From the NCBI GenBank assembly GCA_035441325.1, contig DAOROA010000021.1:1-64000 (forward strand): a stretch of 64,000 nt of DNA. Reading direction: 5' to 3'. This document shows positions 57,447-64,000 of this stretch, piece after piece; the stretch's first letter is position 1, and each line of letters starts with the position of its first letter. The position numbers were made by a program, and so were the translations under genes. The notes under the pieces were generated by a model. It had not been told where the DNA came from, made no database searches, and saw only the letters and a program-made list of their open reading frames with translations. This stretch comes from Competibacter_A sp002352125 (lineage in GTDB: Bacteria > Pseudomonadota > Gammaproteobacteria > Competibacterales > Competibacteraceae).

Positions 57447-57677
57447 ATGTTTGATTGGTTGCTGTGGTTCACCCGCATGGAGAATTCCAAGCCATTGGCG
57501 CTGGTGCTGTTTTTTGGAGCTTTCTGCGGCATCTTGATTTATGTGTTCACCGGCAAGCATCGCGCCAAACGACTGGAATCTTATAAATACATTCCATTCG
57601 ACGACGATCCACCGCAGTCCGATAGTTCGCGGTCTGGGCACCGACCCCAATCCCGCAAGGTGATGGACAATGAGTGA
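57447..57677 (+). CDS. ccoQ: cbb3 oxidase subunit IV (CcoQ-like)
   Basis: This 76-residue protein has one helix (LALVLFFGAFCGILIYVF) and a soluble tail with RLESYKYIPFDDDPPQ, typical of CcoQ/FixQ. CcoQ stabilises the cbb3 complex. The start MFDWLLWF at 57447 has GGAG nearby; the open frame extends upstream without resemblance. It overlaps ccoP by eight bases and lies between ccoO and ccoP as in most cco operons. Confidence 0.88.
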   Translation: MFDWLLWFTRMENSKPLALVLFFGAFCGILIYVFTGKHRAKRLESYKYIPFDDDPPQSDSSRSGHRPQSRKVMDNE

Positions 57678-58626
57678 CAATACGCTGAATGTACAACAAC
57701 AATCCGGTGCGGTTCAGACCACCGGCCACGCCTGGGACGGTGATTTGCAGGAATACAACAATCCACTACCTCGTTGGTGGTTGTGGTGTTTTTACGGCAC
57801 CGTGGTGTTCTCCATTCTTTATTGGTTCATTTATCCCTCTTGGCCGGTGGGGCAGACTTGGTTAAAGGGATTTGGAACCGTCAGTTACACCATTGCCGAT
57901 AAGGCGACCGGCAAGGAGCAGGAACGGGAGCATCGTTGGAATACCCGCGCACTGTTGCTGGAAGATCTCGGCGATGCCGCCAACAACAAGCAGCGCCGGG
58001 ATATGTTAGCCAAGGTGCAAGCTGCTGGCTACGACCAAATCGTCAAAGACCCCAAGATGATGGAATTCGTGCGTTCCGTCGGTAAAGGGCTGTTTGGCGA
58101 TAATTGCGCCGCTTGCCATGGCCGCGGTGGCCAAGGTGCGAAAGGAATGTATCCGAACCTGACCGACGACGATTGGCTGTGGGGCGGGAGCATGGATCAG
58201 ATTCACGAGACTTTGGTGCGGGGGCGCAACGGCTTCATGCCTGCCTTTGGCCAGGTGCTTAAACCGGAGCAGTTGGATGATGTCGCCGAGTATGTGCTGA
58301 CTTTGTCGAACGAGGCTAAACCGAGCGAAGCCTCTGAGCGCGGCAAGGAAATCTTTCATGGCCAAACCGGTGGTTGCTACTATTGCCACGGTGCCGATGC
58401 CAAGGGTGTGCAATCGCAAGGTGCTGCCAACCTAACCGACAAGATTTGGGCTATCGCCGACGTCGACCCGAAAAAAACCTTGCAGGACAACAAGAGTGCC
58501 GTCAAAGATTTCGTCGCTAAAGGTGTGAACAACACTCGCGTGATGCCGGCATGGAAAGATCGTTTATCCCCAACCGACATCAAATTATTGGCAATTTATG
58601 TCCGCCAACTGGGTGGTGCCAAGTAA
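57670..58626 (+). CDS. ccoP: cbb3 oxidase subunit III (di-heme cytochrome c)
   Basis: This 318-residue protein starts with a cytoplasmic part HAWDGDLQEYNNPLPRWWLWCFYGTVVFSILYW that leads into a membrane helix. Two cytochrome c domains follow, with heme motifs CAACH (GDNCAACHGRGGQG) and CYYCH (GGCYYCHGADAKG) and the expected distal Met residues (GFMPAFG, RVMPAW). It is the electron entry subunit of cbb3 oxidase. Co-transcribed with ccoNOQ and followed by a hairpin. Confidence 0.97.
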   Translation: MSDNTLNVQQQSGAVQTTGHAWDGDLQEYNNPLPRWWLWCFYGTVVFSILYWFIYPSWPVGQTWLKGFGTVSYTIADKATGKEQEREHRWNTRALLLEDLGDAANNKQRRDMLAKVQAAGYDQIVKDPKMMEFVRSVGKGLFGDNCAACHGRGGQGAKGMYPNLTDDDWLWGGSMDQIHETLVRGRNGFMPAFGQVLKPEQLDDVAEYVLTLSNEAKPSEASERGKEIFHGQTGGCYYCHGADAKGVQSQGAANLTDKIWAIADVDPKKTLQDNKSAVKDFVAKGVNNTRVMPAWKDRLSPTDIKLLAIYVRQLGGAK

Positions 58627-58667
58627 CGTGTGGTACTCCCAGTAAAACTTGGCCGGTTCATCATAGC

Positions 58668-58694
58668 GCTCACCCCCCTTGTCGGGGGGTGAGC
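58668..58694 (+). terminator. Hairpin after ccoNOQP
   Basis: GCTCACCCCCC (58668-58678) pairs perfectly with GGGGGGTGAGC (58684-58694) around a five-base loop. Only CGTTTAT follows, so termination may be partial. It separates the structural cco genes from the maturation genes, and could also stabilise the mRNA end. Confidence 0.6.
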
Positions 58695-58791
58695 CGTTTA
58701 TGCCGACCAATTCGATTTAAGGCGGGTAGAACTGATTTGAGGAGCGGTCGCCGTGATCGTTCGTGCCGATCAATCGTGAATCGAGTGGGTC

Positions 58792-60216
58792 ATGTCTGAA
58801 GAATCCGTTCAGCTTTATCAAAAGCGTATCCAAATTTATCCGCGCTCGGTCAAAGGTCCATTCCGCAATCTCAAAACCGGTATTTTGATCGTCGCCTACG
58901 CTATTTATTACCTTTTGCCTTGGCTGCGGTGGGATCGGCCGAACGCGCCGGACCAGGCGGTGCTGTACGATTTGCCGGGGCGGCATTTTTACGTTTTTGG
59001 CCTGACCATCCAGGTCCAGGATATTTTCTGGCTGGCCGGCGCGTTGATCATTTTCGCGATCCTGCTGTTTTTCGTGACCGGCCTAGCCGGGCGAGTCTGG
59101 TGCGGCTATTTCTGTTTCCAGACCTTGTGGACCGATCTGTTCATGATGATCGAGCATCGGATACAGGGCGAACGGCCGGCGCGGATGCGGCTCGATAAAG
59201 GGCCATGGACACGCGAGAAGATCCTGAAGAAAGGCGGAACTTACGGCGCATGGCTGTTGGTCTCGTTCTGGACCGGCCTGACCTTCACCATGTACTGGGC
59301 GGATGCGCCGACGCTGATGGTAGATGTGTTGCTGGGCCGGGCACCTTACCCGGCCTATTTTACTATGTGCTTTCTCACCGCGACCACCTTTGTGATGGCG
59401 GGCTTGGCGCGGGAGCAAGTTTGCACCTACATGTGCCCTTACGCGCGCTTTCAGAGCGCTATGTTCGACCACGATACCCTGATTGTCTCTTACGATGCGC
59501 GGCGTGGCGAGGGAGCAAAAGGCCGAGCTAGTCTTGGCAAGGGACTGAAAAACCGCGATGAGCGCCAAACGCGGGGCGTGGGAGACTGCATCGATTGCGG
59601 CTACTGCGTGCAAGTTTGTCCGGTGGGCATCGACATCCGTAACGGGTTGCAATACCAATGTATTTCCTGCGCGCTGTGCATCGATGCGTGCGATACCATC
59701 ATGGACAATTTGAAGTGGCCGCGCGGCCTGATCCGATACACCTCAGAAAATGCGTTAAACGGCAAAAAGACTAACCTGCTTAAACCCAAGACCATCGGTT
59801 ACGGGGTGATTCTGACGGCGGCGATCACGATCTTGGCCTGGAGCATCGCGACTCGCGCTCCTTATACGGCGACGGTCGAACAGGTTCGACAGCCGTTGTA
59901 CTCCCAATTGGCGGACGGCAGTATCCGCAATACCTACGAAATCAAGCTGAACAATAAATTGACTGCGCCGATGACGCTCGGCATCGGCATCGAAGGTTTG
60001 TCCAGCGCAGTTTTGGACATGGATGGCATGGAACGCATCACCTTGGAGCCTCAGGAGCGGCTCAAACTGCTAGCCCGCGTCCAAGTTGCACCCGATCCGA
60101 CGGGAGTAGGAGAGACCGGCAATAAAATCACTTTTGTCGTCAAGCTGTTGGACGGCGCAACGGCTAATCCGATCCGGCGGGAAGTGCCGTTCTCCATGCC
60201 GGAAGACGGTCGATGA
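58792..60216 (+). CDS. ccoG: Cytochrome c oxidase accessory protein CcoG
   Basis: This 474-residue polyferredoxin (CcoG/FixG/RdxA) reduces copper for cbb3 assembly. It has five to six membrane helices, GRVWCGYFCFQTLWTDLFMMIEH, REQVCTYMCPYARFQSAMFD, and two [4Fe-4S] motifs in CIDCGYCVQVCPVGIDIRNG and CISCALCIDACDTIMD. A periplasmic immunoglobulin-like domain ends the protein. It overlaps the next gene by four bases. Confidence 0.97.
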   Translation: MSEESVQLYQKRIQIYPRSVKGPFRNLKTGILIVAYAIYYLLPWLRWDRPNAPDQAVLYDLPGRHFYVFGLTIQVQDIFWLAGALIIFAILLFFVTGLAGRVWCGYFCFQTLWTDLFMMIEHRIQGERPARMRLDKGPWTREKILKKGGTYGAWLLVSFWTGLTFTMYWADAPTLMVDVLLGRAPYPAYFTMCFLTATTFVMAGLAREQVCTYMCPYARFQSAMFDHDTLIVSYDARRGEGAKGRASLGKGLKNRDERQTRGVGDCIDCGYCVQVCPVGIDIRNGLQYQCISCALCIDACDTIMDNLKWPRGLIRYTSENALNGKKTNLLKPKTIGYGVILTAAITILAWSIATRAPYTATVEQVRQPLYSQLADGSIRNTYEIKLNNKLTAPMTLGIGIEGLSSAVLDMDGMERITLEPQERLKLLARVQVAPDPTGVGETGNKITFVVKLLDGATANPIRREVPFSMPEDGR

Positions 60217-61007
60217 CCGATCTGTTGCTCGATCTTATCGTCGGTGCCGGGTTGATTCTGCTCGCAAATTTAGCGCTGGTTCGCTTCGCCCGTACCAGCG
60301 CGAAGCAAGCTGCCGCTGTGGCCGCTTTGGCGACCGTCGGGCTTTACGTACCCTACGGCATCGTGCGTTGGCCCGGCGGCGATGTATTCGCGATCCATTT
60401 ATGCATTTATCTGTTGGTTTCGTTGGCCTACGCGATCCTGCCGAGTGCCCGCGCCGACGGCAAGAGATTACACTGGGGTCCGGCGATGATCGGCGGCTTT
60501 TTCGTCTTCGTCGCCGTGTCGGGCGCGGTGTTCGTCGCCGTCGCCGAGCGCGGCCTGACGCCTTCTCTTCAAAGCTGGTTGTTACCGGAGGCCGATAGTG
60601 GTCGCGAAGTGACGTCGGTGTTTCCGGGAGTGATCTCGCACGATTTCCAGCAAAAGGAACAGCTATACAATCTCTATCTCCAACAGGTGGAACGGCAGCG
60701 GCAACGAGGTTGGCAAATCCAGAAAGGGTGGTTGAGTGAACCGGCGGCGAACCAGCCAGCGATATTTCGAGTGGTGGTACGAACCCGTGAAGGCGAACCG
60801 GTGTCCGGTGCGTCTGTGACCGGTCAGTTTCTTCGCCCTTCGACCAGCAAGCGGGATGTCGCCTTCGATTTGACCGAAACCGATGCGGGAGTCTACGAAA
60901 CGAAATTGATTTTGCCGCTGGCGGGCAACTGGAATCTGGTGCTACAGATTCGGAGAGGCGAAGATTTGCACGAAATCCGTGCCGTCACGCGAGTATTGGA
61001 CCGTTAG
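60213..61007 (+). CDS. ccoH: FixH/CcoH-family protein with extra N-terminal membrane domain
   Basis: This 264-residue protein is longer than usual FixH (about 150-170). The C-terminal half holds the FixH pattern: AVSGAVFVAVAERG, VISHDFQQKEQLYNLYLQQVERQRQRGW, VVVRTREGEPVSGASVTGQFLRPS and YETKLILPLAGNWNLVLQIRRGEDLHE. The first 75 residues add about three hydrophobic segments (LLLDLIVGAGLILLANLALV, AAVAALATVGLYVPYGIV, HLCIYLLVSLAYAIL). FixH is needed for cbb3 assembly. Coupled to ccoG and followed by ccoI as in canonical ccoGHIS clusters. Confidence 0.88.
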   Translation: MTDLLLDLIVGAGLILLANLALVRFARTSAKQAAAVAALATVGLYVPYGIVRWPGGDVFAIHLCIYLLVSLAYAILPSARADGKRLHWGPAMIGGFFVFVAVSGAVFVAVAERGLTPSLQSWLLPEADSGREVTSVFPGVISHDFQQKEQLYNLYLQQVERQRQRGWQIQKGWLSEPAANQPAIFRVVVRTREGEPVSGASVTGQFLRPSTSKRDVAFDLTETDAGVYETKLILPLAGNWNLVLQIRRGEDLHEIRAVTRVLDR

Positions 61008-61055
61008 AATGCGGTCGAGCGGTAACCATCTTGCCGGGATTTGACGCCGACCCTC

Positions 61056-63521
61056 ATGTCCGTTTCCGCCGCAACGCTCGCTTCGAATACTTCTACCGCA
61101 GCCGAAGCGGCCTGCTTTCACTGCGGATTGCCGATTCCGCCGGGCGCGCGTTATGCCGCGCTGATCGATGGTCGGAGCCAACCGATGTGTTGTCGTGGTT
61201 GTCAAGCGGTAGCGGAAGCCATCGTGGCTGCTGGCTTGACCGACTTTTACCGCTATCGCACTACGTCTTCGCGCCGGGCAGAGGATTTGGTTCCCGAGTC
61301 GTTGCGAGCTTTAGAGCTTTACGACCGGCCGGATTTGCAAAAGAGTTTTGTGCACACCGAGAGCGAACACGTTCGGGACGCGGCGCTGATGATGGAAGGT
61401 ATCGTTTGCGCGGCCTGCGTTTGGTTGAACGAACACCATGTCGGCCGATTGCCGGGCGTGCTGGAATTTCGGGTGAACTATTCCACCCACCGTGCCCAAG
61501 TGCGTTGGGACGAGCGCCAAATCCAGCTTAGCGAGATTCTGGCGGCTATCTCCGCCATTGGCTACATTGCCCATCCCTTCGATCCTCGCCGCCAAGAAGT
61601 ATTGCAAAAACGCGAGCGCACCGTAGCCTTGCGCCGGCTTGCGGTGGCCGGGCTCGGTTCGATGCAGGTGATGATGCTGGCAGTTGCTTTGTATGCTGGC
61701 GACTATCAAGGCATGGAAGAATGGATTCGGGTTTTCCTGCGCTGGATTTGTCTGGTTCTGTCGCTTCCGGTGGTAACGTATGCCGCTTGGCCGTTCTATA
61801 GCGCCGCTTGGCGCGATTTGCGGCGCGGACGACCGGGGATGGACGTGCCGGTATCGTTGGCCGTTCTGGCGGCCTTTGTTGCCAGTGCTTGGTACACCTG
61901 GCAGGGCGGCGGCGAGATTTACTACGATTCGGCGACCATGTTCGTGTTTTTTCTGTTGACCGGCCGATTTCTCGAAATGACCGCTCGCCACCGGGCCGGA
62001 CAGATATCCGAGGCGCTGGTGCGGATGCTGCCGGCGACCGCTACCCGTTTATTGGCAGATGGCGGCGAGGAAGTGGTTCCCATCGCCGAATTGGTGCCCG
62101 GCGATCGAGTGCTGGTGCGGCCAGGATCGACCGTTCCGGCCGATGGTCGGGTCGAGGAGGGGGCGAGCAGCGTGGACGAATCGCTGTTGACCGGCGAGAG
62201 TTTACCGCTGCCGCGCCGCGCGGGCGAAGCGCTGATCGGGGGGGCGGTCAACGTGGAAAGCCCCCTGGTGATGCAGGTCGAAAAGGTCGGATCCGATACC
62301 GTGCTTTCGGCTATCGTGCGCTTGTTGGATCGCGCCCAGAGCGAGAAACCCCGTCTTGCGTTGTTGGCCGACCGTATTGCCGGTTGGTTCGTCGCCGCGC
62401 TGTTGATCGTGGCGACGGTGGTTTTTGGGGCTTGGTGGTCGCTTTGCGATTTCGACACCGCGTTTCGCGTCACCCTGTCGGTGTTGGTGGTCACCTGTCC
62501 CTGCGCGCTGTCTTTGGCTACGCCGACCGCCATCGTGGCGGCGACTGGCGCGCTGACCCGACTCGGGTTGCTGACCACGCGCGGTCACGCCTTGGAAACC
62601 TTGGCACGGGCGACACACATCATTTTCGACAAAACGGGAACCTTGACCTATGGCCGTCCACAGGTCGTGGCGGTGGAACCGTCTAGCAATCTGGAAGCTC
62701 AGCGGTGTTTGGCGCTGGCGGCCGCGCTGGAACGCGGTTCCGAGCATCCAGTTGGCCGGGCTTTAGTGGAGGCGGCGGGTTCGGCCATACTAAGCGCGAC
62801 CGAATTGCGCAATACGCCCGGCAGCGGCGTGGAAGGCTGGATCGAAGGATGCCGGTATCGGGTGGGTCGATCCGAGTTCGTGGCAGATTTGAGCGCGACC
62901 CCAGCGGTCGAACGAACCGATCTCGATGATGCCGCCAGCACTTGGGTGGCGCTGGGCGATCAGTCTGGCGTGCTGGCCTGGTTTCGATTGGCCGACAGTT
63001 TGCGGCCGGGCGCAGCGGCGGCGGTGGCGGCGCTGCAAGATCGCGGTCTGACGGTGGAGTTGCTGAGCGGTGATTGTGCGGAGGTGGTCATGCACGTTGC
63101 CCGCGAAGTGGGGATCACCGAAGTTGTCGGGGAGATGTCGCCGCAAGATAAACTAGAGCGGTTGCGATCACTGCAAGAAAAGGGAAAGGTGGTGGCGATG
63201 GTCGGCGATGGGGTCAACGATGCGCCGGTATTAGCAGCGGCTCAGGTATCGTTGGCGATGGGAAGCGGTACCCAACTCGCTCATGCCACAGCGGACATGA
63301 TTCTGCTGTCGGAACGGTTGGAGCATGTGGTTTGTGGCGTGGATATGGCCCGACGCACCGTGGCGATCATGCGCGAGAATTTCGCTTGGGCTATCGGATA
63401 CAATTTGATCGCGTTGCCGCTGGCCGTTGGAGGGTGGCTAACTCCCTGGATGTCGGCGCTCGGAATGTCGTTCAGTTCGCTGTTGGTCGTGGTGAACGCG
63501 CTGCGGCTCCGGCGAGCTTGA
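61056..63521 (+). CDS. ccoI: Copper-transporting P-type ATPase for cbb3 assembly (CcoI)
   Basis: This P1B-type ATPase of about 821 residues exports copper for cbb3 oxidase maturation. It has an N-terminal cysteine-rich domain (CFHCGLPIP, CCRGCQAVAEAI) and an HMA-like motif VCAACVWLNEH. The transport motif is TCPCALSLATP, the phosphorylation site DKTGTLTYG, the actuator loop LLTGES and the hinge MVGDGVNDAPVL. This combination with two N-terminal Cys-motifs is typical of CcoI/FixI. The start is unclear: ATG 61056 lacks a good ribosome-binding site and a TTG at 61041 is the alternative. Confidence 0.95.
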   Translation: MSVSAATLASNTSTAAEAACFHCGLPIPPGARYAALIDGRSQPMCCRGCQAVAEAIVAAGLTDFYRYRTTSSRRAEDLVPESLRALELYDRPDLQKSFVHTESEHVRDAALMMEGIVCAACVWLNEHHVGRLPGVLEFRVNYSTHRAQVRWDERQIQLSEILAAISAIGYIAHPFDPRRQEVLQKRERTVALRRLAVAGLGSMQVMMLAVALYAGDYQGMEEWIRVFLRWICLVLSLPVVTYAAWPFYSAAWRDLRRGRPGMDVPVSLAVLAAFVASAWYTWQGGGEIYYDSATMFVFFLLTGRFLEMTARHRAGQISEALVRMLPATATRLLADGGEEVVPIAELVPGDRVLVRPGSTVPADGRVEEGASSVDESLLTGESLPLPRRAGEALIGGAVNVESPLVMQVEKVGSDTVLSAIVRLLDRAQSEKPRLALLADRIAGWFVAALLIVATVVFGAWWSLCDFDTAFRVTLSVLVVTCPCALSLATPTAIVAATGALTRLGLLTTRGHALETLARATHIIFDKTGTLTYGRPQVVAVEPSSNLEAQRCLALAAALERGSEHPVGRALVEAAGSAILSATELRNTPGSGVEGWIEGCRYRVGRSEFVADLSATPAVERTDLDDAASTWVALGDQSGVLAWFRLADSLRPGAAAAVAALQDRGLTVELLSGDCAEVVMHVAREVGITEVVGEMSPQDKLERLRSLQEKGKVVAMVGDGVNDAPVLAAAQVSLAMGSGTQLAHATADMILLSERLEHVVCGVDMARRTVAIMRENFAWAIGYNLIALPLAVGGWLTPWMSALGMSFSSLLVVVNALRLRRA

Positions 63522-63539
63522 GATGGGAGCGATTGCATC

Positions 63540-63737
63540 GTGCGCATTCTTTATCTGTTGATACCGATGGCTCTAGGCGTGGTGGGTGTAGCGCTGTGGG
63601 CCTTTCTCTGGGCGGTGCGAACCGGTCAGTTCGACGATCTCGAAGGACCAGCCCACCGCATTCTGATGGACGACGACGATCCGCGAATTCCTCGGTTTCG
63701 CCAGCGGCAGGATGACGATAAACCCTTGAATGAATGA
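63540..63737 (+). CDS. ccoS: cbb3 oxidase maturation protein CcoS
   Basis: This 65-residue protein has one helix (ILYLLIPMALGVVGVALWAFLWAV) followed by RTGQFDDLEGPAHRILMDDDDP, the universal CcoS signature. It is needed for cofactor insertion in cbb3 oxidase. GTG start at 63540, 18 bp after ccoI. Confidence 0.95.
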   Translation: MRILYLLIPMALGVVGVALWAFLWAVRTGQFDDLEGPAHRILMDDDDPRIPRFRQRQDDDKPLNE

Positions 63738-63782
63738 AACAAGCGATTTAGTATTTCGCTATAAACCGCAAGGAGAAAAACG

Positions 63783-63884
63783 ATGTTCACGTTCCAAAAT
63801 TTGCCGCTTACCATCATTATTGCGTTGATCGTTGCCGCCTACTTGAGCTTTTTCTCTGCGGTTCCCTGGGGTAATCTGTTTTAG
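63783..63884 (+). CDS. 33-residue membrane microprotein downstream of ccoS
   Basis: The short frame MFTFQNLPLTIIIALIVAAY...LF is preceded by an excellent AAGGAG ribosome-binding site seven bases before the ATG. It encodes a single hydrophobic helix with few charged residues. It lies 45 bp after ccoS in the same direction. The combination of strong ribosome-binding site, helix and operon position supports translation. A CcoM-like small oxidase subunit is a possibility, but the sequence does not match one I know. Confidence 0.65.
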   Translation: MFTFQNLPLTIIIALIVAAYLSFFSAVPWGNLF

Positions 63885-63971
63885 GTGGCCCGCTGGCTGT
63901 TCCCGGCGATTTTCCTTTTTCGTATGGGTTATTTGCCACGTAGGGCATTCCGGAAAGCGATTTTCCCGACA

Positions 63972-64000
63972 ACCGCCTTTCGCCGCAGAGGGAAGGCGGT
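63972..64000. other. Inverted repeat at the window edge
   Basis: ACCGCCTT (63972-63979) pairs with AAGGCGGT (63993-64000). The sequence ends here, so a following T-run cannot be checked. It may be a terminator of the cco maturation genes. The 63885-63971 spacer holds nothing else I recognise. Confidence 0.35.

Noticed and set aside
1..64000. CRISPR array, tRNA or rRNA genes, prophage
   Set aside because: I saw no regularly spaced direct repeats with unique spacers, no tRNA cloverleaf or rRNA signature, and no phage structural genes in either strand.

Overview
The window comes from a moderately high-GC gammaproteobacterial chromosome. BioC/BioH, ParC, Pgi, an entericidin and the contiguous aa3-type plus cbb3-type oxidase cluster all fit that class. 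Glycogen-linked sugar genes (pgi, pgm), malic enzyme and a gltD-like/pyruvate:ferredoxin oxidoreductase/DHOD-like operon recall glycogen-accumulating wastewater bacteria such as Candidatus Competibacter. That affiliation is an inference from gene content; no search was run.

Layout: 1-3.0 kb holds a decayed ISAs1-type transposase and a giant tail-anchored coiled-coil protein. 3.4-5.8 kb holds pgi, an entericidin lipoprotein and a YdcH-like protein. 5.8-18.1 kb is the most unusual block: a PP2C phosphatase and a small membrane protein diverge from a long plus-strand run. That run encodes a pseudokinase-SUMF1 membrane protein, an Mla-like permease, an ABC subunit lacking its catalytic motifs, an MCE protein, a TPR lipoprotein, an apparently active Ser/Thr kinase-SUMF1 protein and a PEGA-repeat exported protein. 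I read it as a phosphorylation-controlled envelope transport or sensing module. 18.1-26.9 kb is mixed metabolism (maeA, a PEP mutase/isocitrate lyase family enzyme, aguB) with a secreted PPC-domain protein. It also holds a graveyard of defence and mobile genes: an IS200/IS605-like end, a collapsed MmeI-like restriction-modification gene, an Uma2 gene, and an antitoxin with a broken PIN toxin.

27-30.2 kb holds parC, msrQ and two tandem 77-nt intergenic small RNA genes on the minus strand. Each has a sigma70-like promoter, three hairpins and a Rho-independent terminator. The second hairpin of one RNA displays a UCCUCC loop. 30.2-38.1 kb holds an MDR oxidoreductase and the gltD-like/nifJ/DHOD-like operon, in which nifJ has a frameshift. 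38-46.6 kb holds a BglII-like endonuclease fragment, pgm, a DUF2126 protein, comF, a diguanylate cyclase and bioH-bioC.

46.7-63.9 kb is a respiratory super-cluster. First come the aa3 oxidase genes (DUF2244, coxB, coxA, a 43-aa protein, ctaG, coxC, a DUF2909-like gene, SURF1, an SCO-like gene, ctaA, ctaB). Then come the cbb3 oxidase genes with their maturation genes (ccoN, O, Q, P, G, a fixH fusion, ccoI, ccoS) and a 33-aa membrane microprotein. I saw no tRNA, rRNA, CRISPR array or prophage in the window.
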